This document shows positions 1 to 8,278 of a stretch of 50,849 nucleotides of DNA, in pieces (position 1 is the first letter of the stretch; every line of letters starts with the position of its first letter). The translations under genes were made by a program, and so were the position numbers. The DNA is taken from assembly GCA_003086555.1 (NCBI GenBank), contig QEFN01000001.1, forward strand, positions 1-50,849, in the 5' to 3' direction. This DNA is from Sulfolobus sp. SCGC AB-777_G06. GTDB lineage: Archaea > Thermoproteota > Thermoprotei_A > Sulfolobales > Sulfolobaceae. The notes below the pieces were generated by a model. The model was given only the letters and a program-made list of their open reading frames with translations, was not told where the DNA came from and did not search any database.

Positions 1-19
1 ATTGAAACACTTATTTACA

Positions 20-235
20 CTATAGATTTATTATTAAGGAGGTGATTTTGGGTCTACCGTGATCAGGGATAATCAGGGTTGATAAGATCTTTATTAGTGT
101 GGTTTTTCCTGCACCGTTATGACCGACTAACGCCCCTATGCTAGACTTAGGGACTGTAAAGCTCACGTCGTCTAAAGCTCGTATCTCTTTCGATTTGACT
201 GTGAAAGTTTTTGATATGTGTTCTATTTCAATCAA
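20..235 (-). pseudogene. Truncated ABC transporter ATP-binding protein (N-terminal remnant)
   Basis: Only about 71 residues remain of an ABC ATPase that is normally 230-320 residues. The start region is typical ([10 protein letters not shown]) and the Walker A motif GHNGAGKTT is intact near residues 38-46. The frame continues to LSTLIIPD, then runs into unrelated residues and a TAG at 20-22. The signature motif, Walker B and H-loop are all missing, so the product cannot hydrolyse ATP. It starts with TTG and overlaps the end of the PadR gene by 8 bp, so it was the second gene of a PadR-ABC operon, a common arrangement for drug or lipid exporters. A late frameshift with the rest lying outside the window cannot be excluded, but no continuation is visible in the first 20 bases. 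Confidence 0.7.
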
Positions 236-611
236 GATTACTTATCGCCTCCTTAAGTCCTTTTTTCAACTTCTCTTTTAGCTCTACGTCAAGTTCACCC
301 TTATTTTCAAGGATAAACCTTAGGTCTGAAAGGACTTCTTCTATCACTGTCTCTAACTGATGCTTGGGACTTAACAACTCTTTCCCTGCCTCAGTGATCT
401 GGTAAAACTTTTGACTACCCTCTACTTTCGCTATAGAGACGTAACCTTCCTCAAGGAGCTTGTCTAGAGTGGGATATATAGCACCCGGAGAAGGCTTCCA
501 AAAACCTTGAGTCATCTTCTCTATCTCCCTCATTATCTGAGCGCCAGTCATAGCTCCTTTATTGCTGAGGATAGATAGAATAATGTGTCGTAGCCTTCTC
601 CTCCTTTTCAT
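228..611 (-). CDS. PadR-family winged-helix transcriptional regulator
   Basis: This is a PadR-type repressor of about 127 residues. The N-terminal winged helix contains the family hallmarks [20 protein letters not shown] and [18 protein letters not shown], followed by a wing and a C-terminal helix rich in Glu and Lys for dimerisation. The ATG at 611 is chosen because a TATA-like element (about 632-642, read on the minus strand) is centred 26 nt upstream, which fits a leaderless message. A GTG at 620 would add three residues. The inverted repeat GATATCA-CTTA-TGATATC (613-630) lies between TATA and start, suggesting autoregulation. The gene precedes and overlaps a truncated ABC ATPase, which was presumably its regulated partner. 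Confidence 0.85.
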   Translation of the reverse strand: MKRRRRLRHIILSILSNKGAMTGAQIMREIEKMTQGFWKPSPGAIYPTLDKLLEEGYVSIAKVEGSQKFYQITEAGKELLSPKHQLETVIEEVLSDLRFILENKGELDVELKEKLKKGLKEAISNLD

Positions 612-612
612 A

Positions 613-630
613 GATATCACTTATGATATC
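613..630. promoter_or_regulatory. Inverted repeat, probable PadR operator
   Basis: GATATCA (613-619) and TGATATC (624-630) are perfect inverted 7-bp arms around a 4-bp spacer. The repeat lies between the TATA element (632-642) and the PadR start, where a bound dimer would block transcription. The role as an autoregulatory operator is inference from position and symmetry. Confidence 0.5.
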
Positions 631-771
631 GAAATATATAAGTATATATTAAGTATAAACCAAAGAAAAAGAGAAAGAAACAGAATGTAATCACTTAATA
701 ATCACTTACAACAACGTGTTAAATTAGAACTAGTTCAGATGAGAAAAAAGAAAGTTTACGTTAAAGATCTT

Positions 772-1701
772 TTATTGTTTTGCGGTCAAGCTCTGCTCGA
801 GCTGTTTCAAGTTCTCCTTATATACGCTGTAGAAGTCCTTAATAGAAGCCATTAAGTGCCACCTGTCTTTTTCGTCTAATAAGGGCTCCAATGAAGGTCC
901 TATAGTCCTCCCTACAACAACGGGCTCGCTTACGTGAATGATCTCGTCTTCGTATTTGTGCGGGAACGCTATACTCATTATTTTATTCTCGTTTAAAGCC
1001 ACAGCCCTTATAATTTCCTCAATGATCGTACCTGGCCCCCAAGTAGTACCTCCCATTACCCTTATTATCTCCCCTGGTATTTTCTTTACATATTCCTCCA
1101 CTTCGTCCTTACTCACTCCCATACTCTCATCAAACGGCTTCCCTTTCACAGTTACCGTGCTCCACAGTACTACAGCGTCTTCTCCGTGTTCCCCACCCAC
1201 ATACCCATTTACGTCGGTCACATGAATCTTTAACTTCTTAGCTATGTAAGACCTCATCCTCATCGTCTCTACTTGATCACCGGTACTAATCGTATATTCA
1301 CCAGAATATTTCATGAAAACTGAAGCCATCATATCTACTGGGTTTGCCACCATTATGTAAAGTGCTCCCCTATTTCTCTTAACTAATTTGTCAGCCAGAT
1401 CTATCATTATCTTCGCGTTGTCAACAAATAAGTCCCTTCTGCTCATTCCAGGCTTCCTCGGCTTTCCTGCAGTGATCACTACTATGTCTGCTCCGTTTAC
1501 GTCCTCTATGTTGTTTGTCCCCAGCACTTCTACCTTGAGTTTTCTCGAAGCTAATGCGTGCCTGAGTTCGTGCTCAAACTTTTCAGGTAGCTCTGGGATT
1601 ATATCGTAAATTACTGCTTCGTCAATATAACCCCCCATTATGGTGTTAAATGCGATTGTTTGTCCTATCTTACCAGATCCAATAAAGGCTACTTTTGTCA
1701 T
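772..1701 (-). CDS. mdh: Malate dehydrogenase (LDH-like archaeal type)
   Basis: A 309-residue NAD(P)-dependent malate dehydrogenase that interconverts malate and oxaloacetate in the cytoplasmic TCA cycle. The Rossmann glycine motif GSGKIG is at residues 8-13, with Asp33 at the end of the second strand as the usual NAD-ribose ligand. The substrate loop [11 protein letters not shown] (81-91) carries the active-site arginines, and Arg82 is the malate-type residue where lactate enzymes have Gln. The catalytic His172 lies in GGEHGED. Full length for the LDH-like malate dehydrogenase family. It is divergent from prpD with only 83 bp between the starts, and paired inverted repeats sit just upstream (1704-1726). 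Placement next to the methylcitrate genes fits supply or disposal of oxaloacetate. Confidence 0.93.
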   Translation of the reverse strand: MTKVAFIGSGKIGQTIAFNTIMGGYIDEAVIYDIIPELPEKFEHELRHALASRKLKVEVLGTNNIEDVNGADIVVITAGKPRKPGMSRRDLFVDNAKIMIDLADKLVKRNRGALYIMVANPVDMMASVFMKYSGEYTISTGDQVETMRMRSYIAKKLKIHVTDVNGYVGGEHGEDAVVLWSTVTVKGKPFDESMGVSKDEVEEYVKKIPGEIIRVMGGTTWGPGTIIEEIIRAVALNENKIMSIAFPHKYEDEIIHVSEPVVVGRTIGPSLEPLLDEKDRWHLMASIKDFYSVYKENLKQLEQSLTAKQ

Positions 1702-1703
1702 GA

Positions 1704-1726
1704 TTTCTCACATGAGAAACTTCTCA
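1704..1726. promoter_or_regulatory. Overlapping inverted repeats upstream of mdh
   Basis: TTTCTCA (1704-1710), TGAGAAA (1713-1719) and TTCTCA (1721-1726) are three alternating half-sites of the same element, forming two overlapping palindromes. They lie 3-25 nt upstream of the mdh start, over the expected transcription start given a TATA-like stretch near 1735-1745. An operator for an unknown dimeric regulator is inferred. Confidence 0.5.
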
Positions 1727-1784
1727 TCAATCTTATTTAAATTTACCTCATTAAATTTATTATCATTAATTAAACTAATTAGTT

Positions 1785-3071
1785 ATGGATCTCTCGGATA
1801 TAATAGCTGAATACGTAGTCTCGGTTCAGGAAGTCGATGATAAAGTTTATGCAGAGGCTAAAAGGAGAGTGCTGGATTCAGTGGCTGTTGCACTAGCCTC
1901 TAGAGATTCCCCTCCGGCAAAAATAATCGAGAGTATGAGTGACCTTTATCCCGGGAACACTCCTACCTTGGGTAACTTTTCCACCACTCCTGACTTTGCC
2001 TCCTTTTACAACACTTTATTAACAAGATACTTAGACTTCAACGACACTTATCTAGGCTTAGAGCCCCTACATCCCAGCGACATGATAGGGGGATTGTTAG
2101 CGGTATCTCCTGAAGTAAAGGGTGAGGACGTAATCAGGGCAATAGCCGTGGGCTACGATGTGGGTGTTAACTTATGTGACACTACTTCCCTAAGAAAGAA
2201 GGGTTATGACCACGTAAATTTCCTCGAGATAGCAACGGCTTCAGCACTCTCAAACCTCCTCAGGTTAGACCGGAATAAGGTAAAGAACGCCATATCCCTT
2301 TCAATAATCCCACACGTGGCTTTGAGGGAGACGAGGAGCGGTAAGCTCTCCATGTGGAAGGCTGGAGCAGCTGCTGAGGCTGTCAGGAACGCTGTATTCG
2401 TAACTCTCTTAGCTAAATCCGGTTTTACAGCACCCGAGTTACCGTTTTCCGGGGTCTTCGGTTTCTCTTCCATAGTGGCTAGGGATATGGACTTGAGTAA
2501 GTTTAGACCAGACGGAAGGGGGATCCTGAGGACCATGATCAAAAAGTACCCTGTAGAATATCATGCTCAAGCCGCAGTAGAGGCTTCAGCTGGACTGGAA
2601 TACCACGGTGAGATAAGGAAAGTGTTAGTAGAGACTTATGAAGCTGGGAGAACGATTCTTGCTGACAGCCGTGAAAAGTGGAGACCTCAAAACAAGGAAA
2701 CAGCTGATCACAGTCTACCCTTCATAGTCGCGGTAAGCCTAATCAGGAAGGACTTTTGGCTTGATTCTTACTCTTTAATAGGAGAGCCCACATTGGAAAA
2801 GCTTATGGACTTAATAGAGGTAGTTGAGAGAGACGATTACACTTCAGTTTATCCTAAAGAGCTCCCTACTAAGATAACAGTGATCACGGATAAGGGAGAG
2901 TTCAGTAAGGAGGTCAAAATACCTAGAGGGCATTACGCTAACCCGATGAGTGATGAAGAGTTAGAGAAAAAGGCGAGTAGGCTGGGTTTAAGTAAGAAAC
3001 AAATTGAACTTATTAAAAATTTTGATACTATAAAGGTGAGAGAGTTTGTCAGAGGTCTTAAGGAAGTCTGA
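1785..3071 (+). CDS. prpD: 2-methylcitrate dehydratase, MmgE/PrpD family
   Basis: A 428-residue MmgE/PrpD protein that would dehydrate 2-methylcitrate to 2-methyl-cis-aconitate in propionate catabolism. Family signatures are visible: the N-terminal helical region with RRVLDSVAVALASRDSP, the glycine/alanine helix KAGAAAEAVRNAVF, the FSGVFGF segment, and the motif ETADHSLPFIVAVSL near residues 305-320 that is diagnostic of PrpD. It is somewhat shorter than bacterial PrpD (about 480), as in other archaeal members. The ATG at 1785 sits about 26 nt downstream of an AT-rich box (TTTATT around 1756-1761), fitting a leaderless start. It overlaps prpB by 26 bp. Some MmgE/PrpD proteins act on other substrates, but the prpB and citrate synthase neighbours support this assignment. 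Confidence 0.85.
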   Translation: MDLSDIIAEYVVSVQEVDDKVYAEAKRRVLDSVAVALASRDSPPAKIIESMSDLYPGNTPTLGNFSTTPDFASFYNTLLTRYLDFNDTYLGLEPLHPSDMIGGLLAVSPEVKGEDVIRAIAVGYDVGVNLCDTTSLRKKGYDHVNFLEIATASALSNLLRLDRNKVKNAISLSIIPHVALRETRSGKLSMWKAGAAAEAVRNAVFVTLLAKSGFTAPELPFSGVFGFSSIVARDMDLSKFRPDGRGILRTMIKKYPVEYHAQAAVEASAGLEYHGEIRKVLVETYEAGRTILADSREKWRPQNKETADHSLPFIVAVSLIRKDFWLDSYSLIGEPTLEKLMDLIEVVERDDYTSVYPKELPTKITVITDKGEFSKEVKIPRGHYANPMSDEELEKKASRLGLSKKQIELIKNFDTIKVREFVRGLKEV

Positions 3072-3897
3072 CTTCTTGGTTATACCTGGGGTCTTTAACC
3101 CTTTTACTGCCCTCTTAGCTCAAAAGGTTGGGTTTAAGGCGGTCTATCTGTCAGGAGGAGCTTTAACCTCTTCCCTCGGTATGCCAGACCTAGGCATAAT
3201 CACGTTAGACGAGTTGGCGTGGATGGTGAGAAGGATTAGGGAAGTTACAGATATTCCTATAATTGTCGATGCAGACACAGGCTTCGGAGAAGTTGTGAAT
3301 GTATATAGGGCTGTTAAAGTGCTGGAGAGTGCCGGGGCTAACGCTATTCAGATCGAGGATCAGGTCTTACCTAAGAAGTGCGGTCATTTAGAAGGTAAGG
3401 AGGTAGTGAGACCTAGGGACATGGTGCTTAAGATAAAAGCTGCACTGAAAGCTAGGAAGGATATGCTGATTATAGCCAGGACTGACTCTAGGGCTATTTA
3501 TGGTTTAGACGATGCTATTACCAGAGCTCAGATTTACTTGGAGGCTGGGGCTGACGTAATTTTTCCCGAAGCACTAGAGAGCAAGGATGAGTTCGAGAGG
3601 TTTGCAAGGGAAGTGAGGGCTCCCCTCTTAGCTAACATGACTGAGTTCGGTAAGACCCCCCTGATAAGTGCTGAGGAATTCAAGGCTATGGGTTATAAGT
3701 ACGTTATTTTTCCCGTTACAATATTCCGGGTAGCAGCTAAGGCTGAGAAAGACGCATTAGAAGTTTTGCTCAAGGAAGGGACGCAAAAGAACTTAATGGA
3801 CAAAATGATGACCAGAAAAGAGCAATACGAGATTATAAACTACTACTTTTACGAGAACTTAGATAAGGAACTGGCTAAAGGAGGAGTAAAGTCTTAA
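3046..3897 (+). CDS. prpB: 2-methylisocitrate lyase (PEP mutase/isocitrate lyase superfamily)
   Basis: A 283-residue member of the isocitrate lyase/PEP mutase superfamily, expected to cleave 2-methylisocitrate into pyruvate and succinate. The Mg-binding strand VDADTGFGE is at residues 74-82. The lyase signature KKCGH is at 110-114, with Cys112 as the catalytic base; PEP mutases and phosphonopyruvate hydrolases lack this cysteine motif. The TTG start at 3046 gives a 26-bp overlap with prpD and implies translational coupling; the next in-frame candidates would cut into the first strand. A T-rich stretch follows the stop. Function is supported by motif and neighbours; true substrate (methylisocitrate or isocitrate) is inferred. 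Confidence 0.88.
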   Translation: MSEVLRKSDFLVIPGVFNPFTALLAQKVGFKAVYLSGGALTSSLGMPDLGIITLDELAWMVRRIREVTDIPIIVDADTGFGEVVNVYRAVKVLESAGANAIQIEDQVLPKKCGHLEGKEVVRPRDMVLKIKAALKARKDMLIIARTDSRAIYGLDDAITRAQIYLEAGADVIFPEALESKDEFERFAREVRAPLLANMTEFGKTPLISAEEFKAMGYKYVIFPVTIFRVAAKAEKDALEVLLKEGTQKNLMDKMMTRKEQYEIINYYFYENLDKELAKGGVKS

Positions 3898-3918
3898 ACG
3901 CTTTCTGGGTTAACGTTG

Positions 3919-3951
3919 CTTTTTTAGTTAAAATTTTAATATTTTTCTTTC
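3919..3951 (+). terminator. T-rich termination region after prpDB
   Basis: Two pyrimidine tracts (a T6 run at about 3920-3925 and TTTTTCTTTC near 3942-3951) follow the prpB stop and precede the separate promoter of the CBS gene. Crenarchaeal transcription commonly ends in such T-rich DNA without a hairpin. Assignment rests on composition and position only. Confidence 0.35.
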
Positions 3952-4001
3952 ATTATTAATTTGGGAAAGATTTATAGTTTACAAATTCAATATAAGTATT
4001 T

Positions 4002-4430
4002 ATGAGCCAGGTTAAAGTAAAGGTTTTAATCAATAAATCCCCTCTTAAAGTTCCCGTAGGGACTAAGACCCTAGATGCTGTAAAGCTCATGGCTCAGAAT
4101 AACGTAGGCTCAGTTCTCATTGTGGATGGTGACAAACCCGTAGGAATATTTACCGAAAGAGACCTCCTGAAAGCAGTAGCTAAAGGAGAGGACTTAAATA
4201 AACCTGTAGAGAAATTAGGCACTTACGGTAAGCTAATTACGATCAGGGAAGACGAACCTCTTTCTAGCGCAGCGAGACTGATGCATCAATATAACATAAG
4301 GCACCTTGTAGTCGTAGATGGTAAGGATAAGGTAGTGGGTGTAATCTCCATCCGTGATATCATAAGTGAAAAGCACCTGCTTTCAGCAATTTCCACTAAA
4401 CCGGATGAGGAATGGGTAGGGGGTGACTGA
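4002..4430 (+). CDS. Tandem CBS-domain protein
   Basis: A 142-residue protein made of one Bateman module. The first CBS domain covers roughly residues 8-66 (GSVLIVDGDKPVGIFTERDL) and the second about 72-132 (HLVVVDGKDKVVGVISIRDI). Such pairs bind adenine nucleotides (AMP, ATP, SAM) and act as sensors. The gene has its own TATA-like element (TTTATAG at 3971-3977), about 26 nt before the ATG, so it is probably leaderless. It ends only 2 bp before the citrate synthase start, so the two are almost certainly co-transcribed and translationally coupled. An energy-sensing role towards the synthase is plausible but inferred. Confidence 0.88.
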   Translation: MSQVKVKVLINKSPLKVPVGTKTLDAVKLMAQNNVGSVLIVDGDKPVGIFTERDLLKAVAKGEDLNKPVEKLGTYGKLITIREDEPLSSAARLMHQYNIRHLVVVDGKDKVVGVISIRDIISEKHLLSAISTKPDEEWVGGD

Positions 4431-4432
4431 GG

Positions 4433-5566
4433 TTGGTTGAGATAAGTAGGGGTCTTGAGGACGTACTTATAAAGACTACTTCACTTACCTTTATTGACGG
4501 TCATCACGGGGTATTGCGTTATAGGGGATATGATATAAACGATTTAGTTGAACATTCTTCCTACGAGGAGTTAATTTATCTAATGCTATATGGAGAGCTC
4601 CCCAATAGGAAGGAACTAGACGAAGTGAAGGCTAAACTCAATGAGAATTATGAAGTACCGGAGCAGGTTATTAACGTAATTTACTCTATACCGAGAAATT
4701 GCGACGCAATAGGGATTATGGAGAGCGCCTTTGGCATAATGGCGTCAGTCTATAACCCTAAGTGGGATAAGGAGAAAGATAGAGATAATGCTATCCAAAT
4801 AATAGCTAAAACAGCCACAGTCGTAGCAAACGTCTTTAGGGCTAAAGAAGGACTAAAGCCTAAGATACCATCACCTTCCCAAAGTTATGCCAAGAGTTTT
4901 CTCGAAGCTTCCTTTGACAGAAAAATAGGCGAAAAAGAAATCAAAGCTATGGACGCAGCCTTAATACTCTATACTGATCATGAAGTTCCTGCATCAACTA
5001 CAGCCGGTTTAGTAGCTTCTTCTACGTTTTCGGACATGTACTCTTGCATAGTCGCTGCGTTAGCCGCACTTAAAGGGCCTCTGCACGGAGGGGCTGCCGA
5101 AGAAGCGTTTAAACAATTCGTCGAGATAGGCTCACCCGATAAAGTAGATGAGTGGTTTAAGATAAACATCGTCGAGGGAAGGAAGAGATTAATGGGTTTC
5201 GGGCACAGAGTATATAAGACGTATGACCCTAGGGCGAAGATCTTTAAGAAATTAGCACAGCAGCTGAGTCAAGAAAACCCAGAGATAAAGAAGTACTTAG
5301 AAATTGCGGAAAGGCTGGAAAAACTAGGAATTGAAACTTTCGGCTCAAAGGGTATCTACCCGAACACGGACTTCTATTCTGGTATAGTTTTCTATGGATT
5401 GGGTTTCCCGATTTATATGTATACGGCGTTATTCGCTCTATCGAGGACCTTAGGTTGGTTAGCCCACTTTGTAGAGTATGTAGAAGAACAACATAGACTC
5501 ATTAGACCCAGAGCGTTATATGTGGGTCCAGAGTATAAACATTACGTCCCTATAGATAAAAGGTGA
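4433..5566 (+). CDS. gltA: Citrate synthase / 2-methylcitrate synthase
   Basis: A 377-residue type II archaeal citrate synthase condensing acetyl-CoA (or propionyl-CoA) with oxaloacetate. The catalytic triad is intact: His218 in GPLHGGA, His258 in GFGHRVY and Asp313 in YPNTDFYSG; His183 lies in the conserved TDHEVPAST segment. The C-terminal VEYVEEQHRLIRPRALYVGP is typical of Sulfolobus and Thermoplasma enzymes. The start is a TTG two bases after the CBS gene stop. Archaeal enzymes of this type often use both acyl-CoAs, so the prpD and prpB genes upstream suggest a 2-methylcitrate synthase (prpC-like) role as well as TCA entry. Substrate preference cannot be read from the sequence. Confidence 0.92.
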   Translation: MVEISRGLEDVLIKTTSLTFIDGHHGVLRYRGYDINDLVEHSSYEELIYLMLYGELPNRKELDEVKAKLNENYEVPEQVINVIYSIPRNCDAIGIMESAFGIMASVYNPKWDKEKDRDNAIQIIAKTATVVANVFRAKEGLKPKIPSPSQSYAKSFLEASFDRKIGEKEIKAMDAALILYTDHEVPASTTAGLVASSTFSDMYSCIVAALAALKGPLHGGAAEEAFKQFVEIGSPDKVDEWFKINIVEGRKRLMGFGHRVYKTYDPRAKIFKKLAQQLSQENPEIKKYLEIAERLEKLGIETFGSKGIYPNTDFYSGIVFYGLGFPIYMYTALFALSRTLGWLAHFVEYVEEQHRLIRPRALYVGPEYKHYVPIDKR

Positions 5567-5741
5567 AACCAGAGGTTAGAGTTAAAACTCCTCACGATTA
5601 GTGACTTTTATATCTGTTGTCTAGCTGTTTTTAATTGAGCTAAATCTTTTATCCTAAAGATAATTCTAAGTAGTACATAGATTATTGTTTTTCTTCTCTA
5701 CTAATCTCAATTCACATTTTTGATTTAGATTAAAAACAATT

Positions 5742-5798
5742 ATTATCTATGAGAATAAACGAATAAATAATAGATAATCTAAGTCGAACTTGAGTTCG
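5742..5798. promoter_or_regulatory. Inverted repeats upstream of the APC permease
   Basis: Two symmetric elements lie before the permease. ATTATCTAT (5742-5750) and ATAGATAAT (5770-5778) are perfect inverted arms 19 nt apart. CGAACT-TG-AGTTCG (5785-5798) is a perfect 14-bp palindrome directly upstream of the T/A-rich box at about 5800-5808. The second overlaps the expected BRE position, so a bound regulator could activate or block TFB. Regulation is inferred. Confidence 0.4.
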
Positions 5799-5829
5799 CT
5801 TTTTTAATTTCACTAACTTAACTAGATTT

Positions 5830-7353
5830 ATGTCAAAACTGTTTTTGAGAGAGTCATCTGGGTTGGTGAAGAACGCCACACTAAAAGACTTAGTTATGTT
5901 GAACGTTGCAAATATGGGAGCTGGTCTAGCAGTTTTCGAAGGAATCTCTCCCTATATTCAACCGGGCTCAATACTATGGTTAACCTCTTTGCTTACCTTT
6001 ATCCTCACATTACCGCTGGTCTACACATACACGAGCCTCCTAATGAGGATGCCAAGAACTGGGGGAGATTACATATGGATCTCAAGGAAATTAAACAGTA
6101 AGGTAGGGGCTATAATGGGAGTAGCATTTGCATTCAATATGCCACCTTATTTCGCACTATCGGCTTTCTTTTCTGTCTCAGCGATAAATCTAGTTCTGTA
6201 CGAGATCGGTGTACTCAATCATCAAGGGGAACTGACTAACCTCTCAAATACGGTATTTGTCAATCCTTACGGAACTCTTACGCTGACTCAAGACCTCCTA
6301 ATTTACGCTCTCGGTGCTATAGCGTTTGTAATAATCATTCTCTTAAATATAATAAGACCTAAATGGGGCTTCACCCTAACTACCGCTCTCGGTATCTTCT
6401 CCACCATTACTCTAATCCTTGCAATGATAGTTTTCGCCTTAAACGTCGGTTCAGTGAGGTCTCAGATCCCTAATTTCATTAGTGAGTTCCAACTGTCCTC
6501 CCAGAACACTTCTCCTTGGTCTTTCAGCTGGGATTCAACTTTCTACATGATCCCATTTTTCTTGTCATTTGCATATATCTGGCTTTATGCGGGGCCAGCA
6601 GTTGCTGCTGAGGCTAAAGAAGGATCGTTAAAATGGAATCTGTATCTAGGTAGTATAATGACGTTCCTCATGATCACGATACCTTTCTTCGAGATGTATA
6701 CCGAAATCGGTTGCCCCACGAACACCGCTTACTATCCTACATTTACCTATAATTTCTGGAGTTTAGCTATCTTTCTCTCACACAACGAGATACTCGAGTG
6801 GATTCTGGGTCTTGGTCTGATAGCTTGGAACTTCTTTGTCATGGCTTTCGGTGTAGTAGTATTTGCAAGATATGTGTTCGCATTTGCATTTGATAGACTA
6901 TTCCCAGCTATATTCGCAAAGCTTAACAAGTTCGCATCTCCGGTTTACGCTCATCTTCTCGACTTAGCTACCACGTTAGTCTTCCTAGCTCTTCCAATAA
7001 TCTCTGTAAGCGGTGCGAGCGCCCTATATTCTTATACTCCTTTGGCTTTAGCATACCTTATTTTGGTCTCACTTACCGGTGTTAAAGTGGGGATTGAGGA
7101 GAGAAATAAGCCGTTAATAATTGGATCCGCTTTATCTACGGCGATAATGTCCTTAATGGAAGGTGAGATCTTAGACCCATATAACAACTACGCCTTCAGT
7201 GTAGTGGGAACTAGCGGAGTTAACTGGATAGCTACAGCTTACATCGCTTCCTTAGTAGGTCTAGGACTGATAACTTATATTACCGCTAAAAAGGTGAGGA
7301 GTAGGGAAGGAATAGATATTGACCTAGTCTATAAGGAGATACCACCAGAATGA
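5830..7353 (+). CDS. APC-superfamily amino acid permease
   Basis: A 507-residue integral membrane protein with about 12 hydrophobic segments and the N-terminal APC signature (NVANMGAGLAVFEGISPYI, residues 26-44) in which the unwound first helix binds the amino group of the substrate. RMPRTGGDYIWISRKL (72-87) is the conserved loop and third helix start typical of amino acid/polyamine permeases. Many Sulfolobales carry several such transporters. The substrate is unknown. It is monocistronic, with a palindrome immediately upstream that suggests regulation by an Lrp-like or other dimeric factor. The ATG follows a T-rich box by about 26 nt. Confidence 0.85.
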   Translation: MSKLFLRESSGLVKNATLKDLVMLNVANMGAGLAVFEGISPYIQPGSILWLTSLLTFILTLPLVYTYTSLLMRMPRTGGDYIWISRKLNSKVGAIMGVAFAFNMPPYFALSAFFSVSAINLVLYEIGVLNHQGELTNLSNTVFVNPYGTLTLTQDLLIYALGAIAFVIIILLNIIRPKWGFTLTTALGIFSTITLILAMIVFALNVGSVRSQIPNFISEFQLSSQNTSPWSFSWDSTFYMIPFFLSFAYIWLYAGPAVAAEAKEGSLKWNLYLGSIMTFLMITIPFFEMYTEIGCPTNTAYYPTFTYNFWSLAIFLSHNEILEWILGLGLIAWNFFVMAFGVVVFARYVFAFAFDRLFPAIFAKLNKFASPVYAHLLDLATTLVFLALPIISVSGASALYSYTPLALAYLILVSLTGVKVGIEERNKPLIIGSALSTAIMSLMEGEILDPYNNYAFSVVGTSGVNWIATAYIASLVGLGLITYITAKKVRSREGIDIDLVYKEIPPE

Positions 7354-7531
7354 TCTACATTCTCAGATTTCCATTAGCTGATTTTTTCTCTACTAGTTCA
7401 GTCTAGATTAAGTTAGAAATATATTGTTTTGATGTCATTTAAAATTGAATGTTCAGTTACAAATAGGGTTAATTTACAAATTTTATTTGAGATAAGAGTA
7501 ATTTTATAAATATGGAGTTTTACTATAATAT

Positions 7532-7897
7532 ATGGATATAGATTTGCACGGTATAATAGGAGCTGTAATAGTGTTTTTAATATCATGGATCGTAACGTCC
7601 ATCCCAGTATGGCTAGCATCTAAGGCAGTATCTAAGGAAAACTCTTTCTGGGATGCATTAATTGCTACTCTTTTTGCCTTCATAGTCTTTACCATAATAA
7701 CATTCATTTTCGGGTTCATAGGCTTTCCATTTATAGGTATAATAGTGGGAATCATAGGTATATTAGCTGTATTTAAGGCAGTATTTAAGACTGGATGGCT
7801 AGGAGCTATAGCAATAGCTGTGTTAGCTGTAATAATATACGTTATCATAGCGTTTATCCTAGGACTATTTGGTATAGCAGTGGTTCACTTATTCTAA
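7532..7897 (+). CDS. Small polytopic membrane protein, unknown function
   Basis: A 121-residue, highly hydrophobic protein with about four membrane segments (roughly residues 8-30, 43-63, 65-85 and 92-118) and a short polar loop ASKAVSKENSFWD. No catalytic motif is visible and I do not recognise the family. The start is well supported: TTTTATAAATA (about 7502-7512) is centred 26 nt before the ATG, giving a leaderless transcript. Monocistronic, between the permease and a decayed tract. Confidence 0.7.
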   Translation: MDIDLHGIIGAVIVFLISWIVTSIPVWLASKAVSKENSFWDALIATLFAFIVFTIITFIFGFIGFPFIGIIVGIIGILAVFKAVFKTGWLGAIAIAVLAVIIYVIIAFILGLFGIAVVHLF

Positions 7898-7917
7898 TTA
7901 AAAACTCTTTATCCTTT

Positions 7918-8226
7918 TTAGACTAGGTTATAGCTGAGATTATTGTAGAACCTGTTTCCGTATTGAGTCTCTACGATTATTGGAACTTGATAATACGGAG
8001 TCTGCTGGTTATGACATTGGTCTATTATTATCTAATAAGGAATGTACTGCTCATCACCTAGGTTTGTTATTGTAACCGTAATGTTGCTTAAATTATATTT
8101 ATAAATACCGAGCCCTATTACAGTTCCTAAAGCTTTCACATCAAGAAAAGAAATGTGTCGAATATATAAGATCTCTTGAAACAATTTTCTCCCGAGATTT
8201 CCACTAGAACTATATCTATGAAACAA
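7918..8226 (-). pseudogene. Possible remnant of a secreted domain with an in-frame TAG
   Basis: On the minus strand one frame stays open for about 102 codons apart from a single TAG at 8032-8034. Before the stop it encodes GLGIYKYNLSNITVTITNLG, which has the look of a beta-sandwich strand pair from secreted, pilin-like or archaellum-associated proteins. After the stop it continues NQQTPYYQVPIIVETQYGN and ends at a TAA (7918-7920). The first 30 codons look non-coding. It may be a decayed surface protein gene, but the frame could also be open by chance. The stretch 7898-8278 otherwise holds nothing I recognise. Confidence 0.25.
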
Positions 8227-8278
8227 AGTAGAAAATCTAAAGTTTTTCCCTCTCTTTTTACAAAAACTATGTAGGAAA

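Noticed and set aside
7504..7848. Long minus-strand frame opposite the small membrane protein
   Set aside because: It mirrors the plus-strand gene, which has a good promoter and a proper membrane-protein pattern; the antisense product is low-complexity Ile/Thr/Asn.
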